Assembly: GCA_016206275.1 (NCBI GenBank)
Contig: JACQRY010000202.1
Coordinates: forward strand, 1-5,137
Origin: Nitrososphaerota archaeon
Lineage (GTDB): Archaea > Thermoproteota > Nitrososphaeria > Nitrososphaerales > JACQRY01
Length of the DNA: 5,137 nucleotides
Direction of reading: 5' to 3'
The translations under genes were made by a program, and so were the position numbers. Of this stretch, positions 1 to 5,137 are shown piece after piece. The notes beneath the pieces were generated by a model, which made no database searches, was not told the DNA's origin, and saw only the letters and a program-made list of their open reading frames with translations. Numbering within the stretch: the first letter of the stretch is position 1; every line of letters starts with the position of its first letter.

Positions 1-1094
1 GAATAAATGAGGCCGCGATGACAATTAGGGATCTTGAAGCATCAAAGGTTGTGGTGGCTTCTCATCAAGGCAGGGTGGGGCGGTATGATTACGTACCGAT
101 GGCTCAGCATGCGGCGGCATTATCCGGTGTTTTGAACAAGGATGTGGCTTACGTTGAAGACATATGTGGCCCGGCTGCGAGGGATGCTATTACAAACATG
201 GATAACGGTGATGTGCTTCTTCTCGACAATCTTAGGTTTCTGGCTGAAGAGACTATGGAGTTTAGTCCTGAGGAGGCTAGCAAAACTGTATTCGTTCAAA
301 GACTTTGTAAACACCTTGATGTTTGTGTGCTAGATGCGTTTCCAACTGCTCATAGGGCGCATCCATCAATAGTGGGCTTCTCATATCTTTTGCCCACTTG
401 TGCTGGTCGTGTTGTTGCTAAGGAGCTTAAGGCTTTGAGTAGGCTTGCTTCGGTTGAGAAGGGGCCTTATACGACTGTTTTGGGCGGCGCGAAGGTTTCA
501 GATAGGTTAGAAGCCATAGACACCTTGATTGAGAATAATCGGGCTGACAAAGTTCTTCTCGGGGGTTTGCTGGCCACTGTTTTCCTCAAGGCTGCCGGTA
601 AGATGGAGGGAAAGGTAGGGATAGACGGCGAGGAGAAGTATGTCAAGAAAGCTAGGGACTTTATTCAGCAGTTTCCCTCAACCTTTGAGCTTCCCACGGA
701 TGTGGCAACTGGCAAGAATGGCGAGAGAGTTGAAATCAGTGTTGAAGACATGAATGATAACACCACGATCTTCGACATAGGTTCTAGGACTATTGACCAC
801 TATTCACGCATTATTCGAAGCTCAGGCACGGTGTTTATGAGTGGTCCTCCGGGATTGTTCGAGAAACCTGGGTTCTCCATAGGCACCGAAAATCTGCTTA
901 GGGCGATGGGCTCTTCACTTGGGACTACTATTGTTAGTGGCGGTCATTTAACCGCCGCCCTTCAAAGATTTGGGATTAAGGATTCGATTGATCATGTTAG
1001 TACGTCTGGAGGAGCGTTGGTCCTGTTCTTGGCTGGGAAGAGGTTGCCTTTGATTGAAGCTCTTCAGAGGGCTGCTGAGAGGTATCAGAAATGA
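1..1094 (+). CDS. pgk: Phosphoglycerate kinase, archaeal type (5' partial)
   Basis: Catalyses the reversible phosphoryl transfer between 1,3-bisphosphoglycerate/ADP and 3-phosphoglycerate/ATP in cytosolic glycolysis and gluconeogenesis. Counting from the first in-window Met (base 18), the visible landmarks are SHQGR (15-19), DNLRF (70-74), DAFPTAHR (106-113), the glycine-rich GGAKVSDR (156-163), nucleotide-site SGPPGLFEKPG (275-285), GTENLL (289-294), GGH (308-310) and the C-terminal STSGGALVLFLAGK (328-341). The frame stays open to the left edge, reading I-N-E-A-A before that Met, which continues the helix expected before SHQGR. The Met at base 18 is therefore internal, and roughly 35-50 residues are missing, including the N-terminal substrate-binding strand. 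The middle of the nucleotide loop is GPPG, where many homologues have GPMG or GPAG; the following Glu is kept. The stop overlaps the next gene by four bases. Codons favour G or T at the third position. The family call is very secure. Confidence 0.97.
   Translation, partial: INEAAMTIRDLEASKVVVASHQGRVGRYDYVPMAQHAAALSGVLNKDVAYVEDICGPAARDAITNMDNGDVLLLDNLRFLAEETMEFSPEEASKTVFVQRLCKHLDVCVLDAFPTAHRAHPSIVGFSYLLPTCAGRVVAKELKALSRLASVEKGPYTTVLGGAKVSDRLEAIDTLIENNRADKVLLGGLLATVFLKAAGKMEGKVGIDGEEKYVKKARDFIQQFPSTFELPTDVATGKNGERVEISVEDMNDNTTIFDIGSRTIDHYSRIIRSSGTVFMSGPPGLFEKPGFSIGTENLLRAMGSSLGTTIVSGGHLTAALQRFGIKDSIDHVSTSGGALVLFLAGKRLPLIEALQRAAERYQK
1077..1083 (+). promoter_or_regulatory. Ribosome binding site for gap inside the end of pgk
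   Basis: GAGAGGT lies 7 nt before the ATG at 1091 and matches the purine-rich anti-16S core. It supports the ATGA overlap start and coupled translation of the two glycolytic genes. The match is short, so it is only moderately secure. Confidence 0.5.
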
Positions 1095-2107
1095 TTAGGG
1101 TCGCTGTCAACGGCTACGGTGTCATCGGGCGAAGGGTCGCAGATGCTGTTGCCGCACAGGAGGATATGCAAATAGTTGGCGTTGTGAAGACTAAACCTGA
1201 CTACAAGGCTCGGCTAGCGGTGGAGAAAGGCTTCAAGATCTACGCTTCTGATGACAAATCTTCGGAGGCGTTTCGGAAAGCAGGTTATCAAGTCTCTGGC
1301 GTTGGTAAGGATCTAGTGAAGGAAGCGGAAATTGTTGTGGATGCGTGTCCCGAAGATGTAGGTGCCCGTAACAAAGCTACGTATGAACAGCTCGGTAAGA
1401 AGGCTATTTTCCAAGGGGGTGAGGAGCACGATGTAGCAGGCGTCTCATTTGTCGCTCAGTGCGACTTTGATCAGGCTGTTGGAAAAAGGTATGCCAGGGT
1501 TGTGTCCTGTAACACCACAGGTTTATGCAGAGTTTTGAATGCGGTGGATAAGGCGTATGGTATACAGAAGGCGAGGGTGATCTTGGCTAGGCGCGCCGCC
1601 GACCCTGAGGAGAGCAGTAAAGGGCCCATTGACGCAGTAGTGCTTGACCCTGTTACCCTTCCATCTCATCACGGTGCTGATGTCATGACGGTTCTTCCTC
1701 ACATCAATGTGGTGTCAATGGCCTATAAGGTTCCTACTACCCACATGCATCTTCATAGCTTGATCGTGTCTTTGAAAGATGGTGGTGCAACTGAGGATGG
1801 AGTCAAAGAGGCCTTTGAGGGGACTACTAGGTTGCTGCTTTTTGAAGGTAAGGAAGGCTTCAAATCCACTGCGCAGGTCATGGACTATGCGAGAGAGCTG
1901 AAACGCAGCCGCAGTGACCTGTTTGAGGTGGCGGTGTGGAAGGATTCGATCAAGATTGTCGATGGAGAGCTGTGCCTGTTTGCTGGCGTACATCAAGAGG
2001 CTATTGTGGTTCCTGAGAATGTTGATGCTATCAGGGCTCTTCACGGAGGATACTCTGCTTCAGATTCCATACGGACGACTAACAAATCCTTGGGAATAAT
2101 CAAGTAG
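1091..2107 (+). CDS. gap: Glyceraldehyde-3-phosphate dehydrogenase, archaeal type II, phosphorylating
   Basis: Oxidises glyceraldehyde-3-phosphate with phosphate and NAD(P)+ to 1,3-bisphosphoglycerate, or runs in reverse for gluconeogenesis. The 338 residues are full length for the archaeal tetrameric enzyme. The N-terminal Rossmann motif is NGYGVIGRR (7-15). The second strand ends VVKTKPDY with Lys33 and no acidic residue, which is compatible with NADP use. The catalytic Cys140 sits in SCNTTGLCR (139-147). RRAADPEE (167-174), PSHHGADV (191-198) and KVPTT (213-217), followed by H-M-H, complete the family signature. His220 is the likely catalytic base by alignment from memory; homologues usually have Leu or Phe where this protein has His218. 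The ATG overlaps the pgk stop (ATGA) and a purine-rich site precedes it, so the genes form a translationally coupled pair catalysing consecutive steps. Family call very secure; cofactor preference is inference. Confidence 0.97.
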   Translation: MIRVAVNGYGVIGRRVADAVAAQEDMQIVGVVKTKPDYKARLAVEKGFKIYASDDKSSEAFRKAGYQVSGVGKDLVKEAEIVVDACPEDVGARNKATYEQLGKKAIFQGGEEHDVAGVSFVAQCDFDQAVGKRYARVVSCNTTGLCRVLNAVDKAYGIQKARVILARRAADPEESSKGPIDAVVLDPVTLPSHHGADVMTVLPHINVVSMAYKVPTTHMHLHSLIVSLKDGGATEDGVKEAFEGTTRLLLFEGKEGFKSTAQVMDYARELKRSRSDLFEVAVWKDSIKIVDGELCLFAGVHQEAIVVPENVDAIRALHGGYSASDSIRTTNKSLGIIK

Positions 2108-2132
2108 AGTGTTCTGACAAAGGTTTCACCAT

Positions 2133-2147
2133 ATTTTCTTTAATTTT
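2133..2147 (+). terminator. T-rich tract, probable transcript end of the pgk-gap operon
   Basis: TATTTTCTTTAATTTT-like sequence begins about 25 bases after the gap stop. Archaeal RNA polymerase commonly terminates at such oligo-T tracts without a strong hairpin, and none is seen here. Position and composition fit; no other support. Confidence 0.45.
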
Positions 2148-2306
2148 GGCGATGTGTTTGTTAGGTATAGGCGTTGCTTATCTTGATCAGCTCTCCAGTG
2201 ATGTTTTCCTATCTCTACGGTAACAATGATTTTGTCTAATCGTGCAATGGGGGAGGCGTGCCGCTAATGCTGTCCAGTTATGGGAATCTATACACTAGGG
2301 ATCTAA

Positions 2307-2429
2307 CGGTTTTGCAAACCTGATGATAGAGCAGCATCACTAAGAACTAGCGACGGAGATAAGGTGTTTTTTGACCTAGGACACCATGGGGTCTTCGGGC
2401 AATTTTATGGTAGCTCTGCGCCCATCTAA
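2307..2429 (+). pseudogene. Possible coding remnant of 40 codons, family unknown
   Basis: Between a TAA at 2304 and a TAA at 2427 this frame reads without interruption and includes KVFFDLGHHGVFGQFYG (codons 19-35), which looks like real globular protein sequence rich in Gly, Phe and His. There is no ATG in the frame; the only plausible initiation codon is a GTG giving a 21-residue product. I do not recognise the family. It could be the relic of a gene lost from the spacer downstream of gap, or a chance open stretch. No frame joins it convincingly to a larger protein. Confidence 0.2.
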
Positions 2430-2503
2430 GATCAATAATAATCATCGCAGAACGGTCAAATCTACGAATCAGCATTAATATTGAGAATGTCAGAAGAAGG
2501 TTT

Positions 2504-2517
2504 TCGGTCCGAACCGA
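2504..2517 (-). terminator. Small hairpin just beyond the winged-helix gene
   Basis: On the minus strand TCGGT-TCGG-ACCGA can form a five-base-pair stem with a four-base loop, starting 4 bases after the stop codon of the winged-helix gene. It is followed by AAAA and then a pyrimidine run. It may mark or stabilise the transcript 3' end. The stem is short and a chance origin is quite possible. Confidence 0.3.
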
Positions 2518-2520
2518 CAA

Positions 2521-2757
2521 TTACAGACTTCTAACCAGTTTGTATCCATCTTCAGTGAGGTAGTAAATTCTCCCGAAGTCATCTGATGCCTCAGCCACCA
2601 GACCTCTTGATATTAGGTGCTGTAGAGCCTCGACTAGCACTGCGACGGGGATGCCGGTGACCTCGTTTAGCTTGGGGATATCTATTTTGCTAACGCCAAT
2701 CGATGATAGAACTTGAATCAGAGTCTTTTCGTCTGAAAACTTCTCCAGATTACCCAT
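2521..2757 (-). CDS. Small winged-helix DNA-binding protein
   Basis: The 78-residue protein has the pattern of a single winged helix-turn-helix domain and little else. A first helix occupies about residues 8-20. The helix-turn-helix is about 27-51, with IPKLNEVTGIPVAVL and then VEALQHLISRGLV. A beta wing lies at about 52-68, where GRIYYLTEDG (62-71) is typical of MarR/PadR/ArsR-like wings, and a short C-terminal helix ends at KLVRSL. There is no ligand-binding domain, transmembrane segment or metal-binding Cys cluster, so it is probably a dimeric transcriptional regulator; its targets cannot be read from the sequence. It is the last of three minus-strand genes, 153 bases after a small membrane-protein gene and apparently with its own promoter, so it need not belong to one transcript with them. 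Exact family unassigned. Confidence 0.75.
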   Translation of the reverse strand: MGNLEKFSDEKTLIQVLSSIGVSKIDIPKLNEVTGIPVAVLVEALQHLISRGLVAEASDDFGRIYYLTEDGYKLVRSL

Positions 2758-2782
2758 CAGACTATGTATTGCGTGCAGCCTT

Positions 2783-2792
2783 CTTAAAGAAA
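2783..2792 (-). promoter_or_regulatory. Candidate TATA box for the winged-helix gene
   Basis: On the minus strand TTTCTTTAAG lies with its core 25 nt from the ATG at 2757, where an archaeal TATA box would place the transcription start at or near the start codon. No Shine-Dalgarno sequence precedes the ATG, consistent with a leaderless message. The box is not a perfect consensus. Confidence 0.4.
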
Positions 2793-2910
2793 TCCGTACA
2801 TTTATCCTTAGTCTTCATAACATCTACTCAAGCCTCTGAAAGTTTAGTTTTCTCTCTCAGTGATTGGATTAACCGTTCAGATCTTCTTCTTAAAGCGCTG
2901 CAGAATGGGG

Positions 2911-3171
2911 TTAATAATAGGATCTGGGCCTTGAAAGAACCCAACAAGAAACGAGCCATATGCTAAGAATTATTAAAGACACTGTGATAGAGATGAACTC
3001 AGATTCGAACCTGGATTTCGCAAGTCGTAGCAATTCGTCTCTGGAAAGGGCGTAGGTAACTACGGGCAGGAAACTACCGCCCGCCATGAATAGGTACCAT
3101 ATCGGCCCCATGAAATGCCTAGGTGGGGCCAAGACGAAGAAGAGCACTAGCACGTCATAATACGAACGCAC
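2911..3171 (-). CDS. Small membrane protein, family unknown (GTG start)
   Basis: An 86-residue frame with two strongly hydrophobic stretches. The first is about residues 6-42 and contains a PPRHFMGP interruption, so it may be a helical hairpin or a re-entrant segment. A charged loop SRDELLRLAKSRFESE spans about 43-58, and a second clear membrane helix about 59-79 includes SLIILSIWLVSCWVL. A basic tail R-P-R precedes two terminal tyrosines. The only in-frame start before the upstream stop is GTG at 3171; an ATG two bases upstream is in a different frame that closes after eight codons. There is no Shine-Dalgarno match and only a weak TATA-like TGTAAATG near 3195-3202. It follows another small membrane protein by 98 bases on the same strand. 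The hydrophobic pattern supports a real gene, but I do not recognise the family and assign no function. Confidence 0.5.
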   Translation of the reverse strand: MRSYYDVLVLFFVLAPPRHFMGPIWYLFMAGGSFLPVVTYALSRDELLRLAKSRFESEFISITVSLIILSIWLVSCWVLSRPRSYY

Positions 3172-3269
3172 ATAAACTTGTCAGTCGCCCTTGAACATTT
3201 ACACCCGATTTTCAATCTTCCATAGGCGGATTTTGATTCGGTCCCGAGGCTGGAACTTCGAACATGCTT

Positions 3270-3500
3270 TCAGTAGCGCTTTGGTCCTGAAGCGTGAGAT
3301 AGCAAAAGGACTACCATCATGGTAACCATGGATGACACCAATCCTGCTACTAGGGCTCCCGCGATTTGGCTTTCGGTCTGCAAGAGGGGCAGAATTATGG
3401 CAGTGAACGTTTCCTTGAGCATTGGGTACGTTAGATATGAAACGAATCCTAAGAGGAACCCCCCAAGCCATATGCCTGCAATGATTTTGGACCTGCCCAT
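3270..3500 (-). CDS. Small two-helix membrane protein, family unknown
   Basis: A 76-residue protein with a short basic start (M-G-R-S-K), a first membrane helix at about 6-27 (IIAGIWLGGFLLGFVSYLT), an amphipathic segment at about 29-44 (KETFTAIILPLLQTES), a second helix at about 46-68 (IAGALVAGLVSSMVTMMVV) and a basic C-terminal end (P-K-R-Y). The basic residues at both ends suggest an inside-inside hairpin topology. The ATG at 3500 is preceded at a suitable distance by an A/T-rich box and no Shine-Dalgarno sequence. It heads the minus-strand group and is divergent from the AbrB-type gene, sharing a 201-base spacer. The Gly/Ala-rich helices could suit an oligomeric membrane assembly, but that is inference and no function is assigned. 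Overlapping frames on either strand look less protein-like. Confidence 0.6.
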   Translation of the reverse strand: MGRSKIIAGIWLGGFLLGFVSYLTYPMLKETFTAIILPLLQTESQIAGALVAGLVSSMVTMMVVLLLSHASGPKRY

Positions 3501-3530
3501 TGGGTAACAACCTTATCCACCGGTTAGGGG

Positions 3531-3538
3531 GTATTATT
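3531..3538 (-). promoter_or_regulatory. Candidate TATA box for the first minus-strand membrane gene
   Basis: AATAATAC on the minus strand ends 30 nt before the ATG at 3500, the spacing expected for a leaderless or nearly leaderless archaeal transcript. The box is A/T-rich but not a close consensus. Confidence 0.35.
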
Positions 3539-3554
3539 CTGAGTCAACAAAATG

Positions 3555-3562
3555 GGTTAACC
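3555..3562. repeat. GGTTAACC palindrome, possible operator
   Basis: A perfect 8-base palindrome, abutting a second inverted repeat ACCA-CT-TGGT (3560-3569), lies in the spacer between the divergent membrane and AbrB-type genes. A spaced version of the same arms surrounds the TATA box at 3967-3977. It could be a regulator site; the motif is short enough to arise by chance. Confidence 0.3.
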
Positions 3563-3667
3563 ACTTGGTCAAAACTGTCCAACAAAGCCATACCGTCCGC
3601 GATTACGGCGAAGTCTCAACAATGGATCGGCAAAGTGTTAGCCTTTCTTTTCATGTGAACCAATACG

Positions 3668-3675
3668 TATAAATA
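3668..3675 (+). promoter_or_regulatory. TATA box of the AbrB-type gene
   Basis: TATAAATA is a near-perfect archaeal TATA box ending 26 nt before the ATG at 3702. Transcription would start at or within a few bases of the start codon, and no Shine-Dalgarno sequence is present. This is the best promoter in the window. Confidence 0.7.
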
Positions 3676-3701
3676 AGAAAAGTAAGATAGCGTACGAACT
3701 C

Positions 3702-3932
3702 ATGCCTGACGTACTTGTGGACGCAACCAAACTATCAGAAAGGGGCCAAGTAGTCATACCCAAAGACATACGCGACAAACTAGGACTCCAGGTCGGTGCA
3801 AAGATCGTGATCTTTGCCACAGAAGACACCATCATCCTCCAAAAAGCAGAGTTTGTCGCCCAATCAATGAAGACAAAAGACATAGTAAGCAAAGCGCTGG
3901 AGATCATTAGGAAGCTCGGCCTAATGCGTTAA
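3702..3932 (+). CDS. AbrB/SpoVT-family transition-state-type regulator
   Basis: A 76-residue protein whose residues 9-48 form a classic SpoVT-AbrB swapped-hairpin DNA-binding domain: TKLSERGQVVIPKDIRDKLG, then LQVGAKIVIF and the closing strand DTIILQK. Proteins of this family dimerise and bind A/T-rich or symmetric DNA; archaeal members act as transcriptional regulators or as antitoxins. A C-terminal helix of about 25 residues (51-75, including DIVSKALEIIRKLG) follows and could mediate further oligomerisation. The ATG is fixed by a strong TATA box 26 nt upstream. No toxin-like gene follows directly; the next gene encodes an NAD-salvage enzyme on the same strand after 73 bases with its own TATA box, so this is more likely a stand-alone regulator than half of a toxin-antitoxin pair. 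By hand count, 54 of 76 codons end in A or C. Confidence 0.93.
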   Translation: MPDVLVDATKLSERGQVVIPKDIRDKLGLQVGAKIVIFATEDTIILQKAEFVAQSMKTKDIVSKALEIIRKLGLMR

Positions 3933-3966
3933 GAAGGCTTTGATACTACTCTAAACTGCCTTAAGA

Positions 3967-3977
3967 GGTTTATAACC
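3967..3977 (+). promoter_or_regulatory. TATA box within an inverted repeat, upstream of the phosphoribosyltransferase gene
   Basis: GGTTTATAACC contains the TATA-like TTTATAA (3969-3975) between GGTT and AACC arms. The box ends 30 nt before the ATG at 4006 but only 15 nt before the ATG at 3991, which would put the transcription start between them and favours 4006. A repressor bound to the arms would block promoter access; that role is inference. Confidence 0.5.
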
Positions 3978-4005
3978 ATCCCAAGCATTTATGACTGGTG
4001 ACGAG

Positions 4006-5137
4006 ATGACTTTCAGCAAACAGTCAGAGCTCAAAGACCGTCTCTTCTGGCTCGCTAATGAAACAGAGATCAAACAAGCTCAGACCACGGACATCTATTT
4101 CGTGCATACTGCCCAAGTCCTAGCAAAGGAAGGATATGATCCCTACGTGGTAATGGAGATCTATGCTCGTAGCGTACCCTACCAAGAGCCGTGGGGCGTA
4201 TTAACAGGAGTATACGAAGTCGCCAAGCTCCTTGACGGACTGCCAGTATCCGTGACGGCCATGGAGGAAGGCGAGGTGTTCTTGACCGCGCCAAGCTCAG
4301 CAATCTATGAACCTGTCATCCAAATAGAAGGGCCATACCGGAGCTTTGCCCCATATGAAAACCCTGCTTTAGGCTTGATTTGCAGCTCAACATCAGTTTC
4401 AACTAAGGCTGCTCGCGTCAAAGTAGCGGCAGGAGATAAGCCGGTGTTCAGCTTTGGTAGCAGGAGGACTCACCCTGCTTTAGCGCCTATGGTTGAGAGA
4501 GCATCTTACGTGGGTGGCTTCGACAGTGTCTCTAACGTTCTTGGAGCCAGATTGATGGGTAAGAAGCCTATTGGAACCATGCCTCATGCTCTTATTCAGT
4601 GCGTTGGAGATCAGGTGGAGGCGTGGAAGGCGTTTGATAAGGCGATGCCTAAGGATGTTCCCCGAATAGCTTTGGTGGACACGTTCTATGACGAGAAGAC
4701 TGAGGCGGTTATGGCGTGGGAGGCCTTGGGTTCGAAGCTTTACGGTGTAAGGATAGATACTCCTGGTTCACGGAGAGGAGATCTCAGGAAGATCGTCTCA
4801 GAGGTTAGATGGGAGTTGAACATACGTGGTGGCGGTAAAGTGAGGCTGTTTGTTTCTGGTGGTATGGACGAAAGCTCTGTGGCTGAGCTTGCGTCTTTGG
4901 TTGACGGCTTTGGAGTGGGGACTAGTGTTAGTTGGCCTCCTGTGATAGATTTTAGCGCCAAGATCGTTGAGGTCAAGGTTGACGGGAAGGATGTTTACCG
5001 GGCCAAGAGAGGCGACATTGCTGGAAAGAAAGCGGTTTACCGTAATGAAAAAATGTTTGAAGACACGTTATGCTTAGCTAAAGACACTTCTCCCTCCAAC
5101 GCGAAAGCTTTGCTCTCACCACTATTAAGAAATGGTA
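4006..5137 (+). CDS. pncB: Nicotinate phosphoribosyltransferase (3' partial)
   Basis: Converts nicotinate and PRPP, usually with ATP hydrolysis, to nicotinate mononucleotide in the Preiss-Handler NAD salvage route. The frame is open from 3976 to the right edge, and 377 codons are seen from the chosen start. The N-terminal domain has TDIYFVHTAQVL (about 27-38). The barrel has FGSRRTHP (150-157), SYVGGFDSVSNVLGARLMG (about 167-185), GTMPHAL (190-196; the His lies where the family has its phosphohistidine, by recall), VDTFYDE (224-230), SGGMDE (284-289) and FGVGTS (302-307). This matches archaeal, Thermoplasma-type enzymes of about 390 residues, so only a short C-terminal tail is missing. An in-frame ATG at 3991 is possible but sits too close to the TATA box; GGTGA at 3997-4001 also suits the 4006 start. 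Third-base choice changes sharply near codon 145: A/C-rich before, G/T-rich after. Family call secure; start moderately so. Confidence 0.94.
   Translation, partial: MTFSKQSELKDRLFWLANETEIKQAQTTDIYFVHTAQVLAKEGYDPYVVMEIYARSVPYQEPWGVLTGVYEVAKLLDGLPVSVTAMEEGEVFLTAPSSAIYEPVIQIEGPYRSFAPYENPALGLICSSTSVSTKAARVKVAAGDKPVFSFGSRRTHPALAPMVERASYVGGFDSVSNVLGARLMGKKPIGTMPHALIQCVGDQVEAWKAFDKAMPKDVPRIALVDTFYDEKTEAVMAWEALGSKLYGVRIDTPGSRRGDLRKIVSEVRWELNIRGGGKVRLFVSGGMDESSVAELASLVDGFGVGTSVSWPPVIDFSAKIVEVKVDGKDVYRAKRGDIAGKKAVYRNEKMFEDTLCLAKDTSPSNAKALLSPLLRNG

Larger units (their letters stand above)
2108..2520. other. 413-base spacer between convergent genes
   Basis: No intact gene is evident. It separates the gap stop from the stop of the minus-strand winged-helix gene. 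It holds a T-rich stretch just after gap (2133-2147), a 40-codon plus-strand reading-frame trace (2307-2429), a shorter hydrophobic trace (2171-2239) and a hairpin near its right end. It is long for a spacer between convergent archaeal genes, which fits a decayed gene or an unseen small RNA; neither is shown. Confidence 0.6.
3501..3701. promoter_or_regulatory. Divergent promoter region
   Basis: This 201-base spacer separates the minus-strand membrane-protein gene from the plus-strand AbrB-type gene. It holds a candidate promoter for each direction and a run of short inverted repeats (ACCGGT at 3519-3524, GGTTAACC at 3555-3562, ACCA-CT-TGGT at 3560-3569). A minus-strand 37-codon frame (3544-3654) is broken by a TGA and is not called as a gene. 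Confidence 0.55.

Noticed and set aside
2171..2239. Short hydrophobic plus-strand trace in the spacer after gap
   Set aside because: Only 22 codons without an ATG early in the frame; too short to separate from chance.
2319..2327. CTGATGA resembling a C box of a C/D guide RNA
   Set aside because: The first base is not a purine, and no correctly spaced D' or D box with C'/D' partners could be found downstream.
2703..2966. 87-codon plus-strand frame
   Set aside because: It overlaps both the winged-helix gene and the end of the membrane-protein gene on the other strand, has no promoter or ribosome site, and its translation shows no recognisable domain.
2991..3020. tRNA T-arm-like GGTTCGAATC on the minus strand
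   Set aside because: The flanking bases do not form the five-pair T stem, no acceptor, D or anticodon arms fit around it, and it is explained as codons for S-R-F-E-S in the membrane-protein frame.
3199..3510. 103-codon minus-strand frame
   Set aside because: It shares its region with the two-helix membrane protein in another frame; its translation is rich in Arg, His and Pro with no coherent structure, whereas the alternative gives clean membrane helices.
3544..3654. Minus-strand 37-codon frame with one internal TGA
   Set aside because: The second half reads plausibly (DFAVIADGMALLDSFDQVV), but codon 13 is TGA, no selenocysteine element is evident, and the stretch sits in the divergent promoter region. 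Chance is the simplest explanation.
3991..3993. Earlier in-frame ATG for the phosphoribosyltransferase
   Set aside because: It lies only 15 nt after the TATA-like box, probably upstream of the transcription start; the ATG at 4006 has better spacing and a GGTGA before it. It remains a possible alternative.
4070..4976. Minus-strand frames within the phosphoribosyltransferase gene (4070-4303, 4740-4976)
   Set aside because: Antisense to a well-conserved coding region and without domain-like sequence.

Overview
The window looks archaeal. The phosphoglycerate kinase is of archaeal type, the glyceraldehyde-3-phosphate dehydrogenase belongs to the archaeal type II family, the nicotinate phosphoribosyltransferase resembles Thermoplasma-type enzymes, and several genes have an A/T-rich TATA-like box about 25-30 nt before the start codon, as expected for leaderless or nearly leaderless archaeal transcripts. 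The moderate base composition and this gene set would suit an uncultured TACK-group archaeon such as a Bathyarchaeia member. That placement is inference; the sequence does not settle it.

Layout. Bases 1-2107 (+) hold a two-gene central-carbon operon: the 3' part of pgk, whose real start lies left of the window, overlapped by 4 bases (ATGA) with gap. Together they interconvert glyceraldehyde-3-phosphate, 1,3-bisphosphoglycerate and 3-phosphoglycerate. Bases 2108-2520 are a spacer between convergent genes, with a T-rich stretch after gap, a 40-codon reading-frame trace that may be a gene remnant, and a small hairpin. Bases 2521-3500 (-) hold three small genes in tandem: a protein with two predicted membrane segments (start 3500), a second membrane protein of different sequence (GTG start 3171) and a winged-helix DNA-binding protein (start 2757). 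A divergent spacer (3501-3701) contains a GGTTAACC palindrome. Bases 3702-3932 (+) encode an AbrB/SpoVT-fold regulator with a clear TATA box, followed by a nicotinate phosphoribosyltransferase (NAD salvage) that runs off the right edge.

The strongest unexplained signal is compositional. The AbrB gene and the first ~145 codons of the phosphoribosyltransferase favour A/C at codon third positions, while the next 180 codons of the same gene favour G/T, as a sampled stretch of pgk does. A second, weaker signal is a GGTT-AACC inverted repeat both in the divergent spacer and wrapped around the TATA box of the phosphoribosyltransferase gene, possibly an operator. The minus-strand trio of small membrane and DNA-binding proteins is the least characterised part. 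I see no CRISPR array, transposase, rRNA or credible tRNA.
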